Source: Comamonas testosteroni (GTDB taxonomy: Bacteria > Pseudomonadota > Gammaproteobacteria > Burkholderiales > Burkholderiaceae_C). Taken from it: 64,000 nucleotides of DNA. The notes beneath the pieces are model-generated. The model was given only the letters and a program-made list of their open reading frames with translations, was not told the DNA's origin and did not search any database. Position numbers and translations under genes: made by a program. Location of the stretch: contig CP044131.1 in NCBI GenBank assembly GCA_008727115.1, forward strand, positions 3,968,001 to 4,032,000. The letters are read 5' to 3'. Position 1 is the first letter of the stretch. Each line of letters opens with the position of its first letter. This document shows, piece after piece, positions 45,635 through 54,001 of the stretch.

Positions 45635-45844
45635 ACCACTCCCCCCTCTGATGGAAGCCGCAAGCTTAAGGGAGGTCCCCCCATCCCTCACAGCTAGAAA
45701 CAACCCTGCTGCGCCCCGGCACCGAAGATGCCAATACCGGGGCTGAGACCATAGAAAATCACGCCTTCGCAAGCAGAGCGCCTGTTTTTTGGGCATTCTT
45801 CGCTGTCTTGCCTTCTTGCAGCCCTTGGCGGGCTGCCTTGCAAC

Positions 45845-48386
45845 GTGCGCTTGTCCTTGAACGAACTGAAAGAAAAATGGGTTTCCTGTGCTGCTGCACT
45901 GTGGGAGCGGGCCCGCTCGTCTGGCCTGGGCCAGCGCATTGCCGCCCTGCCCTGGTGGCGCCGCTGGCCTACCCGCCGTGAGTGGCTGCTGCTGGTTGCT
46001 GCCCTGCCCGTGCTGTTCATGCTTTATGTGCTGCTGCTGATTCCGTTCACGCCCAGCATCAGCGATATCCGCAAGGCCAAGCTGGAGCAGCCCGCCCAGA
46101 TTCTGAGCGCCGACGGCAAGCTGATTGGCGAGTTCAAGCGCAGCAACCGCCAGTGGGTGCCGCTGGAGCAAATTTCACCCTCGGTCGTCAAGGCATTGGT
46201 CGCCACCGAAGACCACCGATTTTATGAACACCACGGCATGGACTTCACACGCACCGTGGGTTCGGTCATTCATACGCTGCGGGGCAATCCACAAGGCGGC
46301 TCCACCCTCACCCAGCAGCTGGCGCGCAACCTCTACCCCACGGAAATCGGGCGCGCCCGCAATGTGAATCGCAAGCTCAAGGAAGCCATTACCGCCTTCA
46401 AGATCGAGGCGCTCTATACCAAGGACGAGATTCTCGAAACCTATCTGAACACCGTGCCCTTTCTCTACAACGCCTATGGCATAGAGATGGCGGCGCGCAC
46501 CTATTTCGACAAGCCTGCGGCCAAACTGGCGGTGCTGGAAAGTGCCACGCTGGTGGGCATGCTCAAGGGCAACGCCTACTACAACCCGGTGCTCAACCCC
46601 GACCGCGCGATTGCCAGGCGCAACACGGTGCTGAGCCAGATGGTCAAGCGCGGCGAGCTGGACCAGGCCGAGTTCGAGCGTCTGAAAAAGCGCCCCATGC
46701 GTCTGGACTTCGAACGCCAGGAAGAGCCCACGGGCATGGCTCCGCATTTTTCCCAGCAGTTGCGCAAATGGCTGATCGCCTGGGCCGACCGGAACGACTA
46801 CAACATCTACACCGATGGTCTGATAGTGCGCACCACGCTGGATTCGCGCCTGCAGAGCTGGGCACAACAGGCGGTGAACCGCCAGATGCGCACACTGCAG
46901 GGCATCACCAACACCAACTGGAGCCACCGTGACGGCTGGAATGCCGACAACGATCTGGTGCTGCAGCTGGTGCGCGAGTCCTCTGCCTATCGCAAGCTGA
47001 TGCAGGCGGGCGAGCTGGGGGCAGATGAAGCGCTGAAGAAGCTGCTGGCCGACAAGGCTTTCATGAAGCAGCTGCGCGACGACAAGACGCGCGTGCAGGC
47101 CGGCTTTGTGGCCATGGACCCACGCACCTCGGCCGTACTGGCCTGGGTGGGCAGCCGCGACTATGCTCAGGACGCGTTTGACCACGTAGCGCAGGCTCGC
47201 CGCCAGCCCGGCTCCACCTTCAAGCCCTTTGTCTACGGCGCGGCCATTGAGCGCGGCGCCAGACCCGACGACACGCGCAAGGACGAGGAGGTCGAAATCC
47301 AGCTGCCCAGTGGCGAGGTCTGGCGTCCCAGCGATGCGGTCGAACCCACGGGCGTGCCCATGAAGCTCAGCGATGCACTGGCCTATTCCAAGAACACCAT
47401 CACGGCCGAACTGGGGCAGGAGGTGGGCATGGATCGTGTCATCAAGCTGGCACGCGGCCTGGGCGTACGCCAGAGCCCGCTGGAAGCCGTGCCCTCTCTG
47501 GCCCTGGGCTCCAGCCCCGTCACGCTGCTGGAGATGGTCAACGCCTACGGCAGCATTGCCAACTCGGGCCGCTACATCCCGCCCCAGCTGGTCACACGCA
47601 TAGAGAATGCCGACGGAGATCTGCTGGCCGAATTCACGCCCCCCAAAGCCCGACCAGGTCTGGGAGGAGGAAGATAACTACCAGTTGCTGGAGATGATGC
47701 GCGCCGTGATCGACAAGGGAACCGGTCGCGCCATTCGCAAGCAATACGGCATTCGCGCCGATGTGGCGGGCAAGACCGGCACCACCCAAGGCAATGCCGA
47801 TGGCTGGTTCATCCTCATGCACCCACAGATCGTGGCAGGCACCTGGGCGGGCTTTAACGACGCACGCATCACACTCAAGAGCGATCACTGGGGCCAGGGC
47901 TCGCGCAGCGCCCTACCCATGGTGGGCGATTTCATGTCCCGCGCACTGCGCAGCCCGCTGCTCAATGCCAAGGCCCAGTTCACTGAGTCCAACAGCAGCC
48001 ACTGGTGGAGCGATCTGGTGGGTCGTCTTCGTGACAAGGTACAAGAGTGGAGCGAGCCAGCGCAGGAGGCCAAAGAACCTGATGCCCCGGCACCCGCCGC
48101 TCCGGCTCATTCCGGTCCCGGCAAGAGTCAAGGCAGCGAGCCCGACATCATCGAGAGCACGCCCGCAGCGCCACCCTCTGCGCCCAGCCAGCCCACGCCT
48201 GCAGACGGCAGCAGCCCGTCGGCTGACCTGGACAGCAGCCCCGGCCTGGCTCCGTCCGAAGTCATGCCCGAGCCAGTGCCAGCGCCCATGCCCACACCCC
48301 GGACGCCAGCGCCTTCCAGCTGGAGCGATATAGGCACACCGCTGCCTCCTGCCGCGCCGTTGAATGTGCCGCCTGAGACGCCATAA
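45845..48386 (+). pseudogene. mrcA: Class A penicillin-binding protein 1A, frameshifted at a C6 run
   Basis: Bifunctional peptidoglycan synthase. The first frame (45845-47677, GTG start) has one membrane helix (about residues 48-66), the glycosyltransferase motifs ATEDHRFYEHHG and GGSTLTQQLARN, and transpeptidase SxxK (PGSTFKPF) and SxN (YSKN). It then ends at a TAA shortly after six C at 47639-47644. The third motif KTGTTQG and the rest of the domain are in the +1 frame, up to 48386. Five C would restore one frame (TPPKPDQVWEEED) of about 846 residues with a Pro/Ala-rich tail. Either a sequencing error, a true mutation, or +1 slippage at CCC-C. An essential-type enzyme, so an error is plausible. 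Confidence 0.88.
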
Positions 48387-48550
48387 ACGCAGTCTTTCAG
48401 CCACATGCACCACTGGGCTGTCGAATAACTGGTCAAATCGACGCCTGACACCCGCCAGCAGGTCTCTCACCAGGAGTCCGCTGGCGGACTTGTTTTCGCT
48501 CAGCATGACACTCTCATGTTGATAGCGCGCTGCACCGACCCGGAGCCGAC

Positions 48551-50041
48551 ATGACCGCCAATACGCCAACCATCGTCACCTTTGTCATCTACCTGCTGGG
48601 CATGTTGCTCATTGGCTGGGCAGGCTACAAAGCCACGTCCAGTCTGTCCGACTACATTCTGGGCGGGCGCAGTCTGGGCCCCGTGGTCACTGCCTTGTCC
48701 GCAGGCGCATCGGATATGAGCGGCTGGTTGCTGATGGGTCTGCCCGGTGCCGTGTTTGCCAAAGGTCTGTCGGCCTCGTGGATCGCCATTGGCCTGTGCA
48801 TCGGAGCCTGGCTTAACTGGCGCTTTGTCGCGGCACGCCTGCGTGTCTATACCGAGAAGGTAGGCAATGCGCTAACCCTGCCCGACTACTTCACCAACCG
48901 CTTTGAAGACAAAAGCAGCCTGCTGCGCATCGTTACCGCGCTGGTGATTCTGGTGTTCTTCACCATCTACTGCGCCTCGGGCGTCGTGGCCGGAGCACGC
49001 CTGTTCGAGTCCATGTTCGGCATGGACTACCAGACCGCCCTGTGGGTCGGAGCCATCGCCACCATGGCCTATGTGTTCATCGGCGGCTTTCTGGCCGTGA
49101 GCTGGACGGACACGATTCAGGCCTCGCTGATGATCACGGCGCTGCTTCTCGCGCCGTTGATGGTGATCTATGCCGACGGCGGCATCGGCGCCAGCACCGC
49201 CATCATTGAAACCGCCCGCAACGGCGCCTTTGAGATGTTCGAGGGCCATGGTGCCATCGCCATCATTTCTCTGCTGGCCTGGGGCCTGGGCTACTTCGGC
49301 CAGCCACATATTCTGGTGCGCTTCATGGCGGCAGAGTCGGTCAAGACCATCCCCAACGCCCGCCGCATCGGCATGAGCTGGATGGTGCTGTGCCTGGGCG
49401 GCGCCGTGGCCGTGGGTTTCTTCGGCATCGCTTTCTTTGCCAGCCGCCCCGACCTGGCGGTCAATGTCAACGGCAATCACGAGTTGGTATTCCTCGAAGT
49501 GGCCAAGCTGCTGTTCAGCCCCTGGATCAGCGGCGTGCTGCTGGCTGCCGTGCTGGCTGCCGTGATGAGCACCCTGTCCTGCCAGTTGCTGGTCTGCTCC
49601 AGCGCCCTGACCCAGGACATCTACAAGACCTTTCTCAACAGGAATGCCAGCCAGAAGCAGTTGGTCTGGTTTGGCCGCGCCATGGTGTTCGTGATTGCCG
49701 TGATCGCCATCATCATTGCCCAGGACCCCGATGCCAAGGTGCTGGGCATGGTCAGCAACGCCTGGGCAGGTTTCGGTGCTGCCTTCGGCCCGCTGGTGCT
49801 GATCTCGCTGCTCTGGGGTCGCATGACCCGCAACGGCGCGCTGGCCGGCATGGTCGTGGGTGCTGTCACCGTATTGGTATGGCAGCACTTCCAGTGGTTC
49901 AAACTCTATGAAATCGTTCCTGGGTTTGCCCTGTCAGCTATCACAATCATAGTCATCAGCCTGCTGGACAAGGCCCCCTCCGCCACCATGCAGGCCAAAC
50001 ACCTGGAAGTGGAAGCGGAAATCGCAGCCCACGGCGAATAA
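48551..50041 (+). CDS. putP: Sodium/proline symporter
   Basis: A 496-residue SSS-family permease with about 13 helices. LGGRSLGPVVTALSAGASDMSGWLLMG is the N-terminal PutP signature (sodium/substrate site), and AVLAAVMSTLSCQLLV in helix 8 gives the sodium-binding Ser/Thr. It imports proline with Na+ for nutrition or osmoprotection. No proline dehydrogenase gene is adjacent. A strong terminator follows. Confidence 0.94.
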   Translation: MTANTPTIVTFVIYLLGMLLIGWAGYKATSSLSDYILGGRSLGPVVTALSAGASDMSGWLLMGLPGAVFAKGLSASWIAIGLCIGAWLNWRFVAARLRVYTEKVGNALTLPDYFTNRFEDKSSLLRIVTALVILVFFTIYCASGVVAGARLFESMFGMDYQTALWVGAIATMAYVFIGGFLAVSWTDTIQASLMITALLLAPLMVIYADGGIGASTAIIETARNGAFEMFEGHGAIAIISLLAWGLGYFGQPHILVRFMAAESVKTIPNARRIGMSWMVLCLGGAVAVGFFGIAFFASRPDLAVNVNGNHELVFLEVAKLLFSPWISGVLLAAVLAAVMSTLSCQLLVCSSALTQDIYKTFLNRNASQKQLVWFGRAMVFVIAVIAIIIAQDPDAKVLGMVSNAWAGFGAAFGPLVLISLLWGRMTRNGALAGMVVGAVTVLVWQHFQWFKLYEIVPGFALSAITIIVISLLDKAPSATMQAKHLEVEAEIAAHGE

Positions 50042-50061
50042 GCCCACTTCCACGCTCTTTC

Positions 50062-50095
50062 AAAAGCCCTTCCGGCCCAACCGGCAGGGCTTTTT
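50062..50095 (+). terminator. Terminator after putP
   Basis: AAAAGCCCT and AGGGCTTTTT pair around a 15-base loop that itself holds CCGGC/GCCGG. Confidence 0.85.
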
Positions 50096-50221
50096 GTTTC
50101 CCCACAGACAGCCTCATCAATTTGCTTAAAAAATAAGCGCAACTTGCATTTTCAGGGCCTATCCGTCACACTTGCGGGTCGAAATTTCAGGCATTACCTG
50201 AGATTCTGAAAGGTTTAGTGA

Positions 50222-50641
50222 ATGCTCAAGGCCGCTGCAGCCAAGGTCTATCAAACGGGTTTAGCGTTGATGCTGGGAGCAGCCGTTGTGCTGGCCTCCC
50301 CTGCGGCTTTGGCGCGCAATGCGCCCGAAGTCAGCGTCACTGTGCCCGGATTCGAGACCATCACCCTGGCCGATCTGCCTCGGGAAGGTCGCAGCACCTA
50401 CAAGCGCATACTACAAGGTGGTCCTTTCTCCAGCGACAAGGACGGCACGGTTTTCGGCAACCGTGAGCGCATACTTCCTCGCCAGGCAAGGGGCTATTAC
50501 CGTGAATACACCGTGCGCACACCCAGAGTCAAAAACCGTGGTGCGCGCCGCATTGTCTGCGGCGGCTTGCAACCTCAGGTACCCGATGTCTGCTTCTACA
50601 CGCACGACCACTACAACAGCTTTCAGCAGATCGTCCAATGA
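50222..50641 (+). CDS. Secreted barnase-like ribonuclease (N1/T1 family)
   Basis: A 139-residue protein with a signal peptide (cleavage near ALA-RNA, about residue 32) and the microbial RNase fold: GTVFGNRERILP is the barnase-type loop, YYREYTV holds the general-base Glu, ARRIV the Arg, and YTHDHYNSF the general-acid His. It should cut single-stranded RNA after G. AAAGG precedes ATG 50222. Its TGA overlaps the start of a 40-codon frame, and a barstar-like inhibitor follows, so this is an RNase-immunity locus; the RNase could be a toxin or a nutrient-scavenging enzyme. Confidence 0.9.
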   Translation: MLKAAAAKVYQTGLALMLGAAVVLASPAALARNAPEVSVTVPGFETITLADLPREGRSTYKRILQGGPFSSDKDGTVFGNRERILPRQARGYYREYTVRTPRVKNRGARRIVCGGLQPQVPDVCFYTHDHYNSFQQIVQ

Positions 50642-50760
50642 GTCTTGAAGATGCTCTGCAGGCCCGCTCCTCGGCGGCTTCTGACACCCTGAATTCCGCA
50701 GCACCGGTTTGCGCAGATTGCCTACAGCGCTGTCAGCACCGTTTCTGCCACCCGTTTTGA
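50638..50760 (+). CDS. Candidate 40-residue Cys-rich peptide between RNase and inhibitor
   Basis: Starts with an ATG that overlaps the RNase stop (ATGA, 50638-50641) and ends in a TGA that overlaps the next ATG (TGATG, 50758-50762). The peptide begins MSLEDALQARSSAASDT and ends CADCLQRCQHRFCHPF; four Cys sit in a C-x2-C-x3-C-x5-C pattern that could bind zinc. No signal peptide. It may be a real small protein or a translated spacer that couples RNase and inhibitor synthesis. Not recognised as a known family. Confidence 0.4.
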   Translation: MSLEDALQARSSAASDTLNSAAPVCADCLQRCQHRFCHPF

Positions 50761-51209
50761 TGTTTTTAGAAAGAATCACGGAGATGGACACGCCACTTCG
50801 TAAGCCCTCGGAAACTCCATTGCGCAATGTTCGTCCGAACATCGTGCAATCCATTCGTGCCTATCGCATCCCTGACTTGCAGGCTGCGGCTGAGGCGCTT
50901 GGTTCGCACTTCCTGTATGCCAACCTGGCCCATGCCCAGACTAAGGCCGATATTTTCGAGCTGCTCTCCACCCAGTTCTATCTGCCCGCCCACTTTGGCA
51001 AGAACTGGGATGCCTTGTATGACTGCATGACCGACCCCATCAGCAAATCAGGCCCTCAGCCCGGCTTTGTGGTTGTGCTGGACCAGATACCGACCACACC
51101 AAAGTTTGACAAGGAAGTGCGTGAGCAGCTGCTGGATGTCTTTCGCGATACGGCAGAGTTCTGGGCAGAGCGCAAAGTAGCATTTCGCTGCTTTTACTCG
51201 TTCCTGTAA
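50760..51209 (+). CDS. Barstar-family ribonuclease inhibitor
   Basis: From ATG 50760 the product is 149 residues. The barstar signature is FGKNWDALYDCMTD (about residues 88-101), with a long N-terminal extension before the barstar fold (usual length about 90). A second in-frame ATG lies at 50784 (MDTPLRKPSE) but has almost no spacing from its GGAG. I favour 50760 because it overlaps the preceding TGA. It would bind and block the RNase in the cytoplasm before export, protecting the cell. Confidence 0.88.
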   Translation: MFLERITEMDTPLRKPSETPLRNVRPNIVQSIRAYRIPDLQAAAEALGSHFLYANLAHAQTKADIFELLSTQFYLPAHFGKNWDALYDCMTDPISKSGPQPGFVVVLDQIPTTPKFDKEVREQLLDVFRDTAEFWAERKVAFRCFYSFL

Positions 51210-51227
51210 GCCTGAGGCCTGCTCATC

Positions 51228-51255
51228 AAAAACGCCCGCAGATGCGGGCGTTTTT
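51228..51255. terminator. Bidirectional terminator between barstar and terC
   Basis: AAAAACGCCCGCA and TGCGGGCGTTTTT pair around GA; T-runs on both strands. Confidence 0.9.
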
Positions 51256-51542
51256 ACATCGTCAAGAGTTCAGGCTGCACCGCTCTGAAGCTTTGCTGAG
51301 CGGCTTTGCATCCATTTGCCGATCAGCATGACCAGCGCCGCACCACAAGCCGCAGCGACATAGTGAACCCATGGGTTGGACTGCACAAAGCCTGCCATCA
51401 CATGGTCATTGGTAATGGTTTCACCAGCTACCCAGCCAATCAGCGCTGCGCCGAGGGTGACGATGATCGGAAAGCGCTCCATGAGCTTGATCATCAGCTT
51501 GGAGCCAAATACCACCAAAGGAATGCTGATCGCCAGACCAAC

Positions 51543-52575
51543 GGCGTTGTTGCACAAATGCCGGTCGCAGCTGAGGTAGGCTCGGGAGATGAGAGAGACG
51601 AGCTGGGGTCGGGTTAAGTACCGCACAACGAACTGGAAGGCTTACAACGCAGCGTTGAAGGCGCGAGGTGAGCTGACCATTTGGCTCGATAGGGATATGC
51701 AGTGGCTAGCTCGGCCCACGGGCAAGCGTGGTCGTTGCCAGAAGTTCTCAGATGCGGCCATCCAGTTTTGCCTGACCATCAAGTGCTTGTTTGGCCAGCC
51801 CTTGCGCCAGACACTGGGCCTGGTTGAGTCGCTATTGGGTATGGCAGGCCTGCATTGGCCAGTGCCCGACTACAGCACGGTGTGTCGCAGGCAAAAGAGC
51901 TTGGATGTGCAGGTGCGCTACCGTGCAAGTGACAAAGGCTTGCACATGCTGGCCGACTCCACGGGCATCAAGTTCTTGGGCGAAGGTGAGTGGAAAACCA
52001 AAAAGCACGGTGCCGAGAGCCGCCGCCAGTGGCGCAAGGTGCATCTGGGTATTGATGCCCAGACACTGCAGATTCGGGCCATCGCAGTAACAACCAATGA
52101 AGTGGGCGACTCGCCCATGGCAGCAGACCTGCTAGGTCAAATTCCAAGCAATGAAGAGATAGCTAGCTTTACCGGTGATGGGGCGTACGACACGCAGGAT
52201 GTACATAAGGCGTGCTACCTGCGGGGAGCCATTCCAATCATCCCGCCGCGCAAAGGAGCGAAGCTGCGCAAAGGGCTGGCATTTGCTCACCGCAATGAAG
52301 CGGTCAAGGCGTGTAGGCAGTTGGGGCGGGCTATCTGGAAACGCTGGAGCGGCTACCACCGAAGGTCACTGGTGGAGACCAAGATGAATTGCTTCAAGCG
52401 ACTCGGCGAGAAGGTCATGGCCAGGACGTTTGAGCGCCAGGTGACCGAGCTGCACATCCGAGCTTCAATCCTCAATCAATTTACCGCTCTGGGCACGCCC
52501 CAGACAGTCGCTGCTGCGTAAATCTATTTGGGATTGGGGATGCCTTGGCCTATGGCCGATTTATGCAACAAAGCC
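51543..52575 (+). mobile_element. IS5-family (IS903-like) insertion sequence, 1033 bp
   Basis: Ends are GGCGTTGTTGCACAAAT (left) and, read inward from the right, GGCTTTGTTGCATAAAT; two mismatches in 17. The 9-bp target duplication CAGACCAAC lies at 51534-51542 and 52576-52584 and is exact, so the insertion is recent and simple. One transposase gene fills the element. Confidence 0.93.
51589..52521 (+). CDS. IS5-family transposase (IS903 subgroup)
   Basis: A 310-residue DDE transposase. The N-terminal block YRTTNWKAYNAALKARGELT and FSDAAIQFCLTIKCLFGQPL are typical of the group. Asp residues appear in LHMLADSTGIKF and SFTGDGAYDTQDVH; the catalytic Glu is in YHRRSLVETKMNCFKRLG. No frameshift, so it is probably active. 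Start ATG 51589. Confidence 0.95.
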   Translation: MRETSWGRVKYRTTNWKAYNAALKARGELTIWLDRDMQWLARPTGKRGRCQKFSDAAIQFCLTIKCLFGQPLRQTLGLVESLLGMAGLHWPVPDYSTVCRRQKSLDVQVRYRASDKGLHMLADSTGIKFLGEGEWKTKKHGAESRRQWRKVHLGIDAQTLQIRAIAVTTNEVGDSPMAADLLGQIPSNEEIASFTGDGAYDTQDVHKACYLRGAIPIIPPRKGAKLRKGLAFAHRNEAVKACRQLGRAIWKRWSGYHRRSLVETKMNCFKRLGEKVMARTFERQVTELHIRASILNQFTALGTPQTVAAA

Positions 52576-53295
52576 CAGACCAACGGCCAATAGCACGACG
52601 TTGCCACCGGCAGCAGCCGCCACGGCAATCACGTTATCCAGACTCATCACAAAGTCTGCCAGCAAGATGGTGCGCACCGCTGCTAGCATGCCTTGCTTGG
52701 CGACATTGCCGGAACCTGCCGCGTCATCATCGCCTTTGAGCAAGCCCACGCCAATCCAGAGCAGCAGCAGGCCTCCGATGACCTCTACAAAGGGCAGTTG
52801 CATCAGCTTGGCCGCTACGACCGTCAGGGCAACACGCAAAACCACAGCCGCGCCAGACCCAAAAATCACGGCCTTTCTTTGCTGCTCCGGCGGCAAGCCA
52901 CGTACAGCCAACGCAATAACAACGGCGTTGTCACCCGAAAGAATGATGTCGATCCAGACAATCTTGAACAAGCCGATCCACAGGTCGGCACCAAGCATGG
53001 CATCCATGGGGAAGTATTCCTGAGTTTGCAGCCCGCCTGCTGGCTGGGCACGCATCCGTCGCTTCAGTGGCGGACGTTAGTAATGCGGGAAAGTTTAGCC
53101 AACCGCCACGAAAAAACGCTGTCGGCGTATTGCTTCTGCCGTCATGGGAATTGCAGATCAATGAGCACAGACGTGTTTTGTATGAATGGCCTCTGCATGG
53201 CCATGGATTTTTTGCAAATTACCAGTTTCCAGTGATAGGCAAGCCACTGAATCTCGGCAACAGTACAGTACAAAATAAGCACTACCTTACGCCAT

Positions 53296-53988
53296 ATGAC
53301 CGAGCCCTTTCTCTTTCCCTCCGAGTCCACCCTCCCCAGTCCTTTGCTCGTGGTCGAGGATGAGCCATTGATCCGAAATCGCCTCGAAAGCATATTGAAT
53401 GGCTTGGGATATAGAAATGACGCTCTCATTTTTACCGCCAACCTGGCACAGGCTCGTGCTCAACTGGCCGAACATCCTGTCGCCATGGCTCTGGTGGACC
53501 TGGGCTTGCCTGACGGCAGTGGCATTGACCTGATCCGCGAACTGCGCACCTCAGACCCCAGCATGGGTATCTTGGTCATCTCAGCCTGGAGCACGGAAGA
53601 CGCCATTCTTTCGGCCCTGCGTGCAGGCGCCAATGGCTATGTACTCAAGGAGCGCGATGACCTAGAGGTGACTCTCTCCATCCGCAGCGTACTGCGCGGA
53701 GGAGCTCCTATCGATCCCTTTATTGCCCGACGCATCATTGCCGAACTACAGCCAGGAGCGCCCACCGAGGGACACAAAGAGGTTCCACCCGAAGCCACTC
53801 TCAGCTCCAGAGAAATACAAATCCTCAGACTGGTCGCGGATGGCATGACCAATCGAGAGATTGCCGAAGAGCTCTTTCTCTCTCGCTATACGGTCGAGTG
53901 CCACGTCAAAAATATCTACCGCAAGCTGGCCGTTCCCTCTCGAACCAGAGCCGTCAGCGAGGCACGGGCACGTGGCTTGCTGAGCTAA
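53296..53988 (+). CDS. NarL/LuxR-type response regulator
   Basis: A 230-residue two-component regulator. The receiver domain has acidic pair Glu21-Asp22 (VVEDEP), phospho-acceptor Asp68 in LVDLGLPDG, and Lys118 in YVLKERD. A LuxR helix-turn-helix covers 168-230 (TLSSREIQILRLVADGMTN, then NREIAEELFLSRYTVECHV). ATG 53296 follows 13 bases before the kinase gene ends the unit: the histidine kinase starts 14 bases downstream, so the pair is co-transcribed. Target genes unknown. The 288 bases upstream contain the promoter and no gene. Confidence 0.93.
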   Translation: MTEPFLFPSESTLPSPLLVVEDEPLIRNRLESILNGLGYRNDALIFTANLAQARAQLAEHPVAMALVDLGLPDGSGIDLIRELRTSDPSMGILVISAWSTEDAILSALRAGANGYVLKERDDLEVTLSIRSVLRGGAPIDPFIARRIIAELQPGAPTEGHKEVPPEATLSSREIQILRLVADGMTNREIAEELFLSRYTVECHVKNIYRKLAVPSRTRAVSEARARGLLS

Positions 53989-54001
53989 ATCCCATAGCTT
54001 C

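Larger units (their letters stand above)
51270..53007 (-). pseudogene. TerC/YjbE-family membrane protein, split by an IS element
   Basis: The N-terminal part (53007 down to 52576) reads MDAMLGADLWIGLFKIVW, then DIILSGDNAVVIALA (conserved Asp pair of TerC proteins) and SLDNVIAVAAAAGGN. The C-terminal part (51542 down to 51270) continues LAISIPLVVFGSKLMIKLMERFP. Removing 51543-52575 plus one 9-bp duplication joins the two in frame (...LLAVGLAISIPL). The intact protein would be about 230 residues with seven helices. TerC-like proteins handle manganese or other metals. The insertion should inactivate it. Confidence 0.88.
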
